Source: Candidatus Brocadiia bacterium
GTDB taxonomy: Bacteria; Planctomycetota; MHYJ01; JACQXL01; JACQZI01
Reading direction: 5' to 3'
Length of the DNA stretch: 41,587 bases
Assembly: GCA_020051675.1 (NCBI GenBank)
Contig: JAGVQN010000023.1
Coordinates: 1 to 41,587, forward strand
The translations under genes and the position numbers were made by a program. The number at the start of each line of letters is the position of its first letter. The stretch's first letter is position 1. The notes beneath the pieces were generated by a model. That model saw nothing but the letters and a program-made list of their open reading frames with translations, was not told the DNA's origin and did not search any database. Positions 1 to 9,367 of the stretch are shown piece after piece.

Positions 1-3000
1 CGGATACGTGTTTATCTGGTAACTACCGTTGTGCGCCAGATAGACGTCTGTGCCCGCCGCTACCGGATTGTTCACCACCAGCTTACCGCGAATCTTGAAA
101 GGCAACGTTTCCCCTTCCGTTGCCAATGCCGCAGCTACTCCTATTTGCTTCACCCGCACCTTGACATCATCACGAATTAGATTCGGTATATTTATCCAGG
201 TATAAGTCCCCTGATTCCCCACGGTCTTAGCCGGTGTCGATGAAGTTATTTCTTTCCATTCCCCTATCCCTGAATTATCCCAATAATCCAACTGCACAGT
301 TGTTACATCGCCTGTTACCGTCCAAGTTATTGCCTCACTATTTCCTACCTTAAAGATACTATTACTGTCAGGATAATTCACCTGAATATTCCCTTTCACC
401 TTAATATCATAATCGCATTCATCATATACAGCCAGGTCGTTAACCATCCGAACCCTAACACGGAAAGTGGTGGTAATCGCATCAGGAACGGTTACATTCA
501 TTGTATAAGCACCGTTACCTGTGCCGATAACACCCGCTTCATTTCCGGCAAATGTCGTCCACGAGCCATCTCCTTTTGTCCACTGCGGATAAACTAAAAC
601 CACTCCGCCGGTTGAACCGGTTGTCGTCCAGGTAATCGCCTTGGTTTCTCCGACTTTCCAGGTCAATAAATCAGAATTAGGCGAATCCATATGATATTTA
701 CCGCGGACTTTAAATAAACCGCCCTGTGATGTTACATCTGTAATATTTACATCTGTTTTATCCGTTACCTTAATCCGTGCGGTGCCTGTCGTGGTTATCG
801 TTGAAATATTATCGTCTACGGTCCATCCGTTAAATTGCCATGTCGTTAATCCGCCAACAGCCTGATTATCATACGTCCTGTCCGGCGTCCCATCATCATT
901 ATAATCTATCTCAATCTTTACAGTGGTAACCGAGGTGGATTTTGTGCCGGTAATTACAGCCGTTGGCGAAGTGTCCCCTACGGCAAAGGTCTGACCTCCT
1001 GTCGGATACCCTAATGTTACACTTCCCTTTATAATAAAAGCGGTATTATTAGTATCGGAGATACCCTGCCAGCCATCCTGATTGGCAATCTGAATAAAAC
1101 ATTGTGATGACACGCGGTCCGGAACAGTCCAGACATAAGAATTATTTGTTCCGCTGATATTGGAAACATCTGTAGTAAAGCCTACTCCTGAATTATCCAT
1201 CTTATACCAGGTAACACCGTTATCCGTGCTAAAGGCAAGTTTAACCTTGTTAAAAGGCCCTGTTCCGCCCCATGCTTTCCAGGTAATCGTGGTTGTTACC
1301 GGAGTGCTCGGAGGAGGAAGATATTGCACTGCCGTCCCGCCTGTTGGAACCTGCACCTCCAGTTTTCCCCTAATCTGAAACACCCCTGAATCCGCATTAA
1401 CCAATGTCTCATCAACATCATTAGCCACCCTGACCACCACATTCTGCGCAATATTATCCGGTATTTTCCACGGGATAGATACGTTTTTGGCATTGGCAGA
1501 CCCGACATCAAAATTACTGGTAATTGTATTAGTAGTGACAAAATTATCTGTCGTATAAAAGACCTTGATTTTGGTAAGATTAGCGCCGGTTACCGTGCAG
1601 TTAATAAAAATATCATCATCAACCGTATACGGACTGCTGCCCGTAAGCGCTACATTACCAATCTCCCCCCTGATTTTAAAGGAAGCGTCGGAAAGGTCAA
1701 CTGTATCTCTTAACGGATCAGGAGGCAACGCGTCAGCTGCATTCACGATGCGCACCTTAATATTAGGAGCCGCGCCTGATAATTTCGCGTCAAGCGGAAT
1801 AGGCCAGGAATATGTCTGCGCACCATCCGTCCTGACATTGTTCACCAGAATATCATTGATATCGGAACCGAACTCGTCCGTGGAATACTTGATAGTGACG
1901 TTAAAATCGCCGACCTGTTCCCACTGGATATTTTCCGAAGTCCCTATCTTCCAAACCTCGGATGACAGATTCGGCCTGGTGACTATTACCTTTCCGCGTA
2001 TCTTGAAACTATTCGCGGAAAAACCGTTGATATTTATATCCGCCGTATTGGTCGCGGAAATGCGGACATTGGCGGAAACCGCGTCATTAGGCACGGGCCA
2101 ATAATATACATATGTCCCGGAAGAACCGCAGGGAGTAGTCACGATGGAATTCCACGGACCAGCCAAACCGTTAACGGAATAATATAATGTAACCTGCGAC
2201 ATTGGCCCGTTAACCGTCCAGGTAATCGGGAATTTCTCGGTTTGTTGCGCCGCATCCCATACCGTGAATACTTCATTTCCCGTATCAGGAGAAACCATGG
2301 TGATACCGCCTTTAATCTTAAACGGATTGGCTGAAATTGAATAGACATCATTCTTGAAATCCAGGCTGGCGTCTTCAACACGAATCTTTACCCGGTCGTT
2401 CGGGTCAGGAGTCAAATCCGAAGGAATCTGCCAGCTGACGCCGGTATTCGGATCAGATACGGTCGAATAGTTATTCCCATAAGGATTACCGGCAAACGCA
2501 ACCGTGGTTTCATATGTCCCGTTCTTATCCGTATCCTTTAGATAATAGAGGTTTACCGAGGTGATTACGCCCGTGGTCGTCCAGGTAATCGGCGTATTAT
2601 TACTAATCAGGTATTCTTCCCCGGAGAATTGTCCCGGATGGGTATTTGCCAGGTCTAACCTGCCGCGAATAATAAAGTTTGGAGGAGCCTCGGTTTCCGT
2701 TGATACCTCCGGGTCGTTAAAATCAGTAACCTTGATACGCGCCGTTAAAGTGGGAGTAATCAGGCGCGATATTGTCCAATCAATCCCGTCCACATCGCCG
2801 CTGACCGCTTTATTCGGGTTAATAGTAAAGGTCGCCGTAACTCCGCCATATGTGCCGATACACTCTATCTTTACATTAGTAATATTACCGGCCCTAGTCC
2901 AGGTAATCGGGCCGCTGGCATTGACATATCTGGGCTCGTTCACGGTGGGGTTATTTGCCACCAGTTTACCGCACAGCTTAAAATACTTGGAGGCATCGAT

Positions 3001-3910
3001 AATAGTTTCAGAATACGGCTGGGTTCCGCCTTCATCCGCCCTCAATGTCCTTAAACGCATCTTGACATCATAATTAGCGCCTAAAGTAGAGGTGGACGGA
3101 ATATTCCAGGCATACTGCGTGCCGGTAATAGGCTTGGCTATAAGTGTTTCCCCACCTGTAAAATCACTCCTGTCCCATTCAAAGACCAACGGATTGGTAT
3201 CACCTGTCGGTCCGGTATTGGTCCAGTCAAGAATCTTCTGGGTTCCCACCACCCACTTCAAGCTACTCCATATAGCCGTGCCGGTATCAATCGTTAATTT
3301 ACACCTAACGACAAATCCGCCTGAAACATTGACCACGGTCGGTTCGCCTGTTTCAAATATCTTAATCTTCCCTCCGGGCGCAATATCCGCTGCCGCAGGA
3401 GTCCATGGTTCTATTCCGTCATTACCGGTTCCGGTTGCGACATTGTATTCATCACCGTTAAAAAGGCCTGATTTTGAATATTGAATCGTGACAGCCCCGA
3501 CGCCGCCGGTTGAAGACCATTCAATATCATAAGAAGTTCCGACATACCATTTGGTTGTAGCGCTTGGAGTCAAGACCGAAATCGTTTTAGCCGCCAGGCT
3601 GGTTATGCTGAAATAATAATCAGAATCGTCCGTCACCCCGGTATCGCCATCTTTAGTCACCCTGATTTTACAATAATTCGAAGGAGAGTTCGGGACATAC
3701 CATGAAAGAGCCGTGCCGATTGGCTGAGCTGTGCTGATTGCATTCCAGGTCGGGATAGCTTCATTGGCATTAATCGTATATGAAATAACAACGTTTGCCC
3801 CGCCAATATTACCAATCGCCGTCCAGGTAATATTGTGCGTAGTCCCAACTGTCCAGGGCGGCGGGTCACTGCCTAATCCGTCTCCGTTAGGCTCTGATAC
3901 GACGATTTTA
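1..3910 (-). repeat. Array of about 13 Ig-like (Kre9/Knh1-like) protein repeats
   Basis: In the minus-strand protein, units of about 300 bp repeat with the pattern hydrophobic strand, Pro, VG or equivalent, ITWT, G, V.L.YS, Y.W.IP, VR or KIRV, then F.IRGK at the junction to the next unit. The units are diverged at DNA level, so this is an old protein-domain array rather than a recent tandem duplication. The last visible unit is cut by the window edge, so the true count is higher or equal. Confidence 0.75.
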
Positions 3911-6900
3911 GCGTCCGCGCATCTTACCTGATCCAGCTGGCAGGTATCCAACCCGCTGGAAAAAAGGAACGCCTTGAAATAAAAAGTCCCTGAACCGAAT
4001 TGCGTATAAAACTGGCTGATATTCGTGTCAACTTCATTCTTTGTATTAGTCTCGGCTGGGTAACCGGCGCCTGTCTGCAATGTCCATTGTGTCCCGTTAT
4101 GATAATACCAGTTGGTGCTACTGGCGGCAATCTGGTATTCCACGCCGCTATTGGTAGTGGTAATAACCGTATCGGAAAATCCGGCCAATCCGCTATATGG
4201 GCCCCATCCGGTGATATTAGCCACGGTCGGCGCGTCATAAGGATAATAATTGCCTGTAACCGTAACCGTCTCCATGGCCGGTGAATATCTCGGTGCACCT
4301 GTATTAAAAATAGCCTTATATTGGAAATACTTACCTGCCTCAGTCGTGTAATCGGCGAAACCGGATACGGCATAATTACATTTAGTAATCGTCTCGGTCA
4401 GAGCGGTACTATCATCATAATAAGTATTCTTAGTTCCATCCGGTCCGACAAAATCCGCACCTATTCCAATTACATCAGGCTTGTCAAAATTACCGTTATT
4501 ATCTGAAGACCGCACCTGGAATCTCAGCCCGAGTTGTCCGTGTTTATAATGCGCTTTTACTTCCGTCTCTGAGATGGCAATGTTATGGAGTGCCGCCTCA
4601 TCAATCTGTCCCTTAAATCCCCAGAGATATTCCTCATCTGAACCAACCCAGAGGTCGTTAGAGGTGTTATAGTTTACATCGCCGGCGGTGCCAATCGGAC
4701 TTCCCGCCACCCCATCTACGTAAACAATACACTGACTGCCATTATAAACCCCGACAACATGATGCCATTTGTCATCTGTCACCGAAGCCGGACCCCAGGC
4801 CGGTGGGTCAGGAATCGATACCCCGTCCGTGGAAACCCAAAAATATGGCCGATAATCCTGGGTCGTTGAATTATAAGCAATACCCAGATTAAATTCTAAC
4901 GCGGGATTAACACCTCGGGCAACAATGGTCTGTTGCACCAGCGACCCTGTTTTAACCCAAGCCTCTACGGTTAACTTATCCGTCCAGACCGTATCTGGCT
5001 TATCAGGCACGACGGCATAATCATCCACCCCGTCAAATTTACCGGCATAACCGCCGAATTTATAGTTGCCCGGACTACTATCAAAACCAGCCCCGTTTTG
5101 AGGTTGAAGCGTCATGCCGGACCCCGAAGAATCGTTCCAATTATTATTCATATACCAGAGACCCACGAGCCCGGTTGCCTGTTTCAACTCATCGCCGTAA
5201 AACTCATCTTCACCCCAGGCGAGTGTTTCCCATTTAACCGTCGGGGTGCCCGCCACCGAAATAACCGGCGAGATATAATCACCCTGACTGCGATAGCCAA
5301 TCGGTGTATTCTTATAAATAGCGACATCGTCCAGCCGTCCCTTAAAGCTCTTGCCTATAATCACCGGTTCGGTAGATGGTTTGACAACAAATGACCTCAG
5401 AGTTGAATTCTCTTTGTTACCATTAACCGCTATCTCCATCGTGTTACCGTCAAATCCAGCCACAATATGATACCATGTTCCGGCCGTCCAAGTAACCGTC
5501 TGTGAGGAGATACTATAATAAGGGGTCGTTCCGTAGCGGAAGATATCGCAGTCGTCCAATACCAGCCCTGCTTCATCCGCCTCGTAACCGCAACCGATAT
5601 AAAGTCCGTCCGCATCGCTCGTCATTGCCCAGGCCATCGCATAGTTATCGTTAAATGCCTTGCCTAAAGAGCCCAGACTGGCAGTGCTGCCATCATAGAC
5701 CTTGGTCCAGGACGAACCATCAAAAGACCAAAGATTGGCATATGCGTAACTGCCGGTTCGGGGACGACCGGAAGAGGAATAGAGTTTGTTATTAAAGACC
5801 TCTAAATCATAGACATAGTAATCGCCGGCCGTGGTCAGGTTTTTAGAGATAGTCCAGTTTGTCCCGTTAGAACTCGCCCAGATATCGGCCTGCCCTGTTC
5901 CGGCACCGCCCGTGCCGGCATAAAGTTTAGTGCCATAGGCACAGAGTGAATAGGCATAATAATAAATCGGGGCAGCACCCGTGAAATCTGTGCCTACGGC
6001 TGTTCCACCTGCCGCGAGTGACCACCCCACCCCGGCTTCATAACAAAATATATCGGCATCACCAAGACTCGCGCCGGTTCCACAATATAATTTGTCATTA
6101 AATACGGCCATTGAATTGACATATTCATAAATAGCCGCACCGGTGTTGCCAATATCGTTGGCGGTGAGTCTGGTTCCCCGAACATAGGACCAGTTACCGA
6201 GAACCGTATAGTCACCGTTTAATTCCACCACATCCGCATCACCGGCGGTCGCCCCGAGCCCGATATATAGTCTCCCGTCATAGACACACATAGACTGGAT
6301 ATACTCATAAACAGCGCCATCCGCATCGTTTTTGACCCCATCCGCAAAATCACCGATGTCATTGGTGGTCGTTGCTGTCCCCATTGCGTAATCCCAATTA
6401 GTCCCGTCATAAACCAGGACATCCGCATCGCCGGCCGTTAGCCCCATCCCGACATATAACTTATCATTATAGACGGCCATACATCTGACATATTCATAAA
6501 CAGACCTGACCGTTGGTTTGGCGGGTGCCCCGGCCGTCGTGCCGCCGGTCTTGGAGTAAAAAGCCGTATCCTCTTTCCAGGAAACGCCGTCATAGACAAA
6601 GATGGCGGCATCACCGGCCCCGATACCCGTCCCGGCATAGACCTTATCCTTATAAACCGCCATCGCGGTAACGGACTCCCAGCCGTTGGTAGCTCCACCC
6701 GGAGTGAGGTCGTCAAATGCCTTATCATAGGACCAGGAAGGAGCCGGTGGCGAGTTGTTATAAAGGATGAAATCTAATTTACCGTTTGCCGCATTAAACC
6801 GCAGTTCATAACCCTTCTTTTTCTGGACCACAGACATATGGGCGGGCGCGCCCGCCTGAAAGGTATCAGTAAACCTGACCCAGGACTCTATCCCTAACGA

Positions 6901-8700
6901 ATATTTCAGGAGTGTATCTGTGGTATGGGTTACATTGATATAATCATCTACGCCGTCTAAGGCTACGGCGCCTGAGAACTGACCGCCGCCCGGAATAATC
7001 GTCGCACCATTCTTCAGATTGCCCCAATCTGCCTTTGTGCCGGCCGAGGGCGTGCCTGAAGCCGCATCAGTAACCGTAATCCCACCGGTGGCGCTATCCA
7101 ATGGCCATAAGGCAACGATATTATCTGCGGATACATTACGAGCTTCACTGGCATTATAAGTCGGCAGTAGCCGGACAAAATCCGTATTCCAAATAGTCTG
7201 ATTAAACACACCTGTTGCCTCGAATTCTGATTGAGCATCATCCTTATTATCCGCCGCCGAACCATTGACCGTTACATCATATAATTTGGGAGAGAAGGCA
7301 TTAGAGCCGGTTTGCAGGTAGACCCGATACTGAAGGTATCTATTCGCATCCGGTATCTCGCCTCCAAAGGTAACGGTGCCCGGCAGGGCAACCGAGGTGT
7401 AATATGAATTAGATGTCCCATCCGACCCGACAAAAGGTATGGCTCCTTCATCCGGCGGTGTGGAAGTAGCAAATGAGCGTGCCTGGAACCTGAGATCTGT
7501 CCCGTATTGATAATGAGCGCTCATCTCCTCGCTACTGAGCACCCGTCCATATATCGCGACTTCATCCATCTGTCCCTGAAAATTAGTGGTCAGAGTCGTG
7601 CTGACCGGTAGAGCCATATAAAGGAGATAGGCATTGGTCATATTCCAACTATTATCAGAACTTCCCTGTGTCGTCCTGTCGCCGGCCTGTCCATCCACAT
7701 AAATCGCCACATCTGAAGTATCCCTGAAGGCAATGATATGGTGCCATTTGCCGTCATTAACAGCCTGGTTAGAGACCGCATCGGTATAAACGGTTTCCAA
7801 GCCATCCGGACCGGTCCAGGGGGCAATCAGGCGGAAATATGCCTTACCAAATCCATTTATACCCAATTCCCAGCCATAATAATCGGTCGCGTCATCACGG
7901 CCTTTTTGAATAATCGTTCTGTCAATAATCCCGACGGCTGGTTTTAGCCAGCATTCTACGGTAAAATTGCCTGTGCCGAAATCAAGGTCGTTACTATCAT
8001 TTACTGAAACATAATCAGCCGCGGCGCCCGGGAAATTGCCGCCATTATTAAACTTCTGGGCGGTATTATTACTGGCCGCACCGGAAGGAGTTCCGGTATC
8101 AGTAGAGGCATCAACCGTAGAGTTATCAACCCAATCACCATTCATATGCCAGATTGCCTTGAGGTCTGATGTAGTATTGGCAATTTCAGCCCGGCCATCG
8201 TTCCAGGTAAGTCCGGTCCAGTTTGGTGTGCCGGTGCCATCAAAGACGCGTGAGGTAAAAGTCCCGGTCGTGGTCGTAAAACCGCCGTTAGGCAAACGAA
8301 CTAAACGAAGATAATCAGGGTCGGCATAAGCGAGGGTATTACTAAAGGCGTAACCGGTCTGGGTAAAACCACGAGGGGCAGAATTATCGTATTTATCGTG
8401 TGTGGTCGTGGCGGTTTGCTGCTTGAGCCGTGCCACGCCGCCGACAAATTCTATCTTAGCCGAATCAAAGGTGTAATCTTCCGGAGGAACGGTTCCCGGC
8501 GCGGCCAGGTCCCAGGTTTGGGAAGCCGCGTAGATAAGAAGAACCGAAACAACGATAATCGTAACAGAAAGAAGAAGCGGACGCAGGATACGGCCCAGGC
8601 GGCCGCGCGGTGTAGAGTGTGGAGCGTTAAGAGTAGAGTGCTCACACCACTTCGTATCTTCCGTTGTTCCGTCTACTTGCTTGTCTTTATTATCGTTCAT
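1..8700 (-). CDS. Giant LamG / beta-propeller / Ig-repeat surface protein, 3' end outside window
   Basis: The frame starts at ATG 8698-8700 and reads on to position 1 (2900 codons); the C-terminus is missing. Residues 1-40 are polar and basic, 41-60 a single hydrophobic segment (signal anchor or long signal peptide), so the rest is probably outside the inner membrane. Order of domains: LamG-like jelly roll (about 175-395, with DGKWHHI and VYVDG-type strands), a spacer with LRFQARS, a second LamG (about 520-1130) split by a seven-bladed propeller (about 650-1055), a third LamG (about 1170-1380), then from about residue 1600 some 13 repeats of about 100 residues with W.VG...ITWT..G and F.IRGK boundaries, like Kre9/Knh1-type Ig domains. 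LamG and propellers usually bind carbohydrates or proteins, so adhesion or surface binding is inferred. It starts 30 bp after the zinc-finger gene and may be cotranscribed with it. Plus-strand frames inside are shadows. Confidence 0.88.
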   Translation of the reverse strand, partial: MNDNKDKQVDGTTEDTKWCEHSTLNAPHSTPRGRLGRILRPLLLSVTIIVVSVLLIYAASQTWDLAAPGTVPPEDYTFDSAKIEFVGGVARLKQQTATTTHDKYDNSAPRGFTQTGYAFSNTLAYADPDYLRLVRLPNGGFTTTTGTFTSRVFDGTGTPNWTGLTWNDGRAEIANTTSDLKAIWHMNGDWVDNSTVDASTDTGTPSGAASNNTAQKFNNGGNFPGAAADYVSVNDSNDLDFGTGNFTVECWLKPAVGIIDRTIIQKGRDDATDYYGWELGINGFGKAYFRLIAPWTGPDGLETVYTDAVSNQAVNDGKWHHIIAFRDTSDVAIYVDGQAGDRTTQGSSDNSWNMTNAYLLYMALPVSTTLTTNFQGQMDEVAIYGRVLSSEEMSAHYQYGTDLRFQARSFATSTPPDEGAIPFVGSDGTSNSYYTSVALPGTVTFGGEIPDANRYLQYRVYLQTGSNAFSPKLYDVTVNGSAADNKDDAQSEFEATGVFNQTIWNTDFVRLLPTYNASEARNVSADNIVALWPLDSATGGITVTDAASGTPSAGTKADWGNLKNGATIIPGGGQFSGAVALDGVDDYINVTHTTDTLLKYSLGIESWVRFTDTFQAGAPAHMSVVQKKKGYELRFNAANGKLDFILYNNSPPAPSWSYDKAFDDLTPGGATNGWESVTAMAVYKDKVYAGTGIGAGDAAIFVYDGVSWKEDTAFYSKTGGTTAGAPAKPTVRSVYEYVRCMAVYNDKLYVGMGLTAGDADVLVYDGTNWDYAMGTATTTNDIGDFADGVKNDADGAVYEYIQSMCVYDGRLYIGLGATAGDADVVELNGDYTVLGNWSYVRGTRLTANDIGNTGAAIYEYVNSMAVFNDKLYCGTGASLGDADIFCYEAGVGWSLAAGGTAVGTDFTGAAPIYYYAYSLCAYGTKLYAGTGGAGTGQADIWASSNGTNWTISKNLTTAGDYYVYDLEVFNNKLYSSSGRPRTGSYAYANLWSFDGSSWTKVYDGSTASLGSLGKAFNDNYAMAWAMTSDADGLYIGCGYEADEAGLVLDDCDIFRYGTTPYYSISSQTVTWTAGTWYHIVAGFDGNTMEIAVNGNKENSTLRSFVVKPSTEPVIIGKSFKGRLDDVAIYKNTPIGYRSQGDYISPVISVAGTPTVKWETLAWGEDEFYGDELKQATGLVGLWYMNNNWNDSSGSGMTLQPQNGAGFDSSPGNYKFGGYAGKFDGVDDYAVVPDKPDTVWTDKLTVEAWVKTGSLVQQTIVARGVNPALEFNLGIAYNSTTQDYRPYFWVSTDGVSIPDPPAWGPASVTDDKWHHVVGVYNGSQCIVYVDGVAGSPIGTAGDVNYNTSNDLWVGSDEEYLWGFKGQIDEAALHNIAISETEVKAHYKHGQLGLRFQVRSSDNNGNFDKPDVIGIGADFVGPDGTKNTYYDDSTALTETITKCNYAVSGFADYTTEAGKYFQYKAIFNTGAPRYSPAMETVTVTGNYYPYDAPTVANITGWGPYSGLAGFSDTVITTTNSGVEYQIAASSTNWYYHNGTQWTLQTGAGYPAETNTKNEVDTNISQFYTQFGSGTFYFKAFLFSSGLDTCQLDQVRCADAKIVVSEPNGDGLGSDPPPWTVGTTHNITWTAIGNIGGANVVISYTINANEAIPTWNAISTAQPIGTALSWYVPNSPSNYCKIRVTKDGDTGVTDDSDYYFSITSLAAKTISVLTPSATTKWYVGTSYDIEWSSTGGVGAVTIQYSKSGLFNGDEYNVATGTGNDGIEPWTPAAADIAPGGKIKIFETGEPTVVNVSGGFVVRCKLTIDTGTAIWSSLKWVVGTQKILDWTNTGPTGDTNPLVFEWDRSDFTGGETLIAKPITGTQYAWNIPSTSTLGANYDVKMRLRTLRADEGGTQPYSETIIDASKYFKLCGKLVANNPTVNEPRYVNASGPITWTRAGNITNVKIECIGTYGGVTATFTINPNKAVSGDVDGIDWTISRLITPTLTARIKVTDFNDPEVSTETEAPPNFIIRGRLDLANTHPGQFSGEEYLISNNTPITWTTTGVITSVNLYYLKDTDKNGTYETTVAFAGNPYGNNYSTVSDPNTGVSWQIPSDLTPDPNDRVKIRVEDASLDFKNDVYSISANPFKIKGGITMVSPDTGNEVFTVWDAAQQTEKFPITWTVNGPMSQVTLYYSVNGLAGPWNSIVTTPCGSSGTYVYYWPVPNDAVSANVRISATNTADININGFSANSFKIRGKVIVTRPNLSSEVWKIGTSENIQWEQVGDFNVTIKYSTDEFGSDINDILVNNVRTDGAQTYSWPIPLDAKLSGAAPNIKVRIVNAADALPPDPLRDTVDLSDASFKIRGEIGNVALTGSSPYTVDDDIFINCTVTGANLTKIKVFYTTDNFVTTNTITSNFDVGSANAKNVSIPWKIPDNIAQNVVVRVANDVDETLVNADSGVFQIRGKLEVQVPTGGTAVQYLPPPSTPVTTTITWKAWGGTGPFNKVKLAFSTDNGVTWYKMDNSGVGFTTDVSNISGTNNSYVWTVPDRVSSQCFIQIANQDGWQGISDTNNTAFIIKGSVTLGYPTGGQTFAVGDTSPTAVITGTKSTSVTTVKIEIDYNDDGTPDRTYDNQAVGGLTTWQFNGWTVDDNISTITTTGTARIKVTDKTDVNITDVTSQGGLFKVRGKYHMDSPNSDLLTWKVGETKAITWTTTGSTGGVVLVYPQWTKGDGSWTTFAGNEAGVIGTGNGAYTMNVTVPDAITTTFRVRVRMVNDLAVYDECDYDIKVKGNIQVNYPDSNSIFKVGNSEAITWTVTGDVTTVQLDYWDNSGIGEWKEITSSTPAKTVGNQGTYTWINIPNLIRDDVKVRVKQIGVAAALATEGETLPFKIRGKLVVNNPVAAGTDVYLAHNGSYQINTYP
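5535..6750 (-). other. Seven-bladed propeller domain inserted in a LamG domain
   Basis: Seven consecutive segments share the pattern Y-x-Y-V-x-x-MAVYNDKLYVG-x-G-x-x-x-GDADI-x-x-YDG-x-x-W. The LamG strand just before (KLDFILYNNS) and the strand just after (WTAGTWYHIVAGFDG) belong to one jelly roll, so the propeller sits in a LamG loop. Blade count is by eye. Confidence 0.7.
8612..8639 (-). repeat. Heptanucleotide repeat in the N-terminus of the giant gene
   Basis: On the minus strand four 7-nt units follow each other: ACTCTAC, TCTTAAC, GCTCCAC, ACTCTAC. They encode roughly residues 21-30 of the giant protein, before its membrane segment. Confidence 0.6.
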
Positions 8701-8730
8701 TTCCAGTCTCCATCTGTGGAATCTGTGGCT

Positions 8731-8946
8731 TTACCCCGCGATAGCCAATACCTTTCTAAAATCCTTATCCAGATGCTCCAACATCTTCTGAATCGCATCA
8801 ACCTCTTCCTCCTTGAAATACCTCGCCCCGCAGGAGGGGCAACCGAATGCCGGGACGCCTTCCAGCGCCAGCTGGTATCCATGCCGGTTAATGGTATACC
8901 GGGATTTAATCTCCGCTATTTCATGGCCGCAATTTGAACATTTCAT
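8731..8946 (-). CDS. YgiT-type zinc-finger protein (orphan antitoxin-like)
   Basis: A 71-residue protein with two CxxC pairs, C3-x2-C6 and C36-x2-C39, as in the YgiT/MqsA N-terminal zinc-finger family. The spacing between pairs and the ELEGVPAFGCPSCG-like context fit this family. Its C-terminus is a short helix (EEEVDAIQKMLEHLDKDF) and there is no helix-turn-helix, so it matches the short single-domain type. A strong ribosome site (GAGGAGG) precedes ATG 8944-8946. Family members often pair with a small toxin gene (DUF4258 or MqsR) just upstream, but the upstream 420 bp hold no such gene. The giant surface-protein gene follows after 30 bp in the same direction. Whether it acts as an antitoxin, a regulator or a remnant cannot be told. 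Confidence 0.8.
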   Translation of the reverse strand: MKCSNCGHEIAEIKSRYTINRHGYQLALEGVPAFGCPSCGARYFKEEEVDAIQKMLEHLDKDFRKVLAIAG

Positions 8947-9181
8947 AAATCACCTCCTCTTTTTTCGCCACGAAGGCACTAAGACACTAATTAATTCTTC
9001 GTGCCTTTGTGTCTTAGTGGCTAACTTATATAGCAAATACCGTGCCAACTGCAGAGCAATCTGCCACAGAGACACAGAGAACACAGAGGAAACACCTGAA
9101 TATCATTTTAATCAACATTTAAGCCCATCAATCACTATTTATATCTATTAATCTGTGTTTAAATCCGTGTAATCTGTGTAA

Positions 9182-9202
9182 CCTGCCTCGCCGTCAGGTG
9201 GG
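9182..9202. repeat. Degenerate copy of the CCTGCCTCGCCGGCAGG palindrome
   Basis: Reads CCTGCCTCGCCGTCAGGTGG, differing at few positions from the copies inside the HEAT-repeat gene (17044-17065) and the GltD-like gene (36226-36246). Here it is intergenic. Confidence 0.6.
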
Positions 9203-9217
9203 TCTGTGGCTGGTTTT

Positions 9218-9283
9218 GTTACGATAGGGTAACATCCCATTACCAAAAGGTGCTTACCCCTTATTACGTTACATAACGGTAAC
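9218..9283. promoter_or_regulatory. Two palindromic sites GTTAC-N6-GTAAC, 50 bp apart
   Basis: Perfect 5-bp half sites with identical 6-bp spacers occur at 9218-9233 and 9268-9283, both followed by AT. Spacing of 50 bp puts them on about the same helical face. Looks like a dimeric regulator operator; the gene it controls is uncertain because the IS66 element now separates it from anything on the right. Confidence 0.4.
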
Positions 9284-9359
9284 ATTTCCGATAAATTACG
9301 GTAAAAGTCCGTATTTTTCCGTAACTCATTACTCCATGATTTATAAATAGTTATGTAAA

Positions 9360-9367
9360 GTTGCTAG
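9360..9367. repeat. Left 8-bp target site duplication of the IS66 element
   Basis: GTTGCTAG immediately left of the left terminal inverted repeat; the identical octamer follows the right end at 11090-11097. IS66 elements typically make 8-bp duplications. Confidence 0.9.

Larger units (their letters stand above)
8947..9359. other. Gene-free stretch with short-period repeats
   Basis: No credible gene. It contains: an 11-bp inverted repeat CACGAAGGCAC (8969-8979) / GTGCCTTTGTG (9001-9011, one mismatch); a CACAGAGACACAGAG-type simple repeat (about 9063-9092); an ATCTGTGT-type repeat (about 9148-9180); a copy of the CCTGCCTCGCC palindrome family (9182-9202); and the paired GTTAC-N6-GTAAC sites. 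It ends at the target duplication of the IS66 element. Confidence 0.75.

Noticed and set aside
1565-3484. Plus-strand open frames of 130-180 codons opposite the giant gene
   Set aside because: They lie wholly within the uninterrupted minus-strand frame, have no ribosome sites and their translations lack domain patterns; they follow from the base composition of the repeats.
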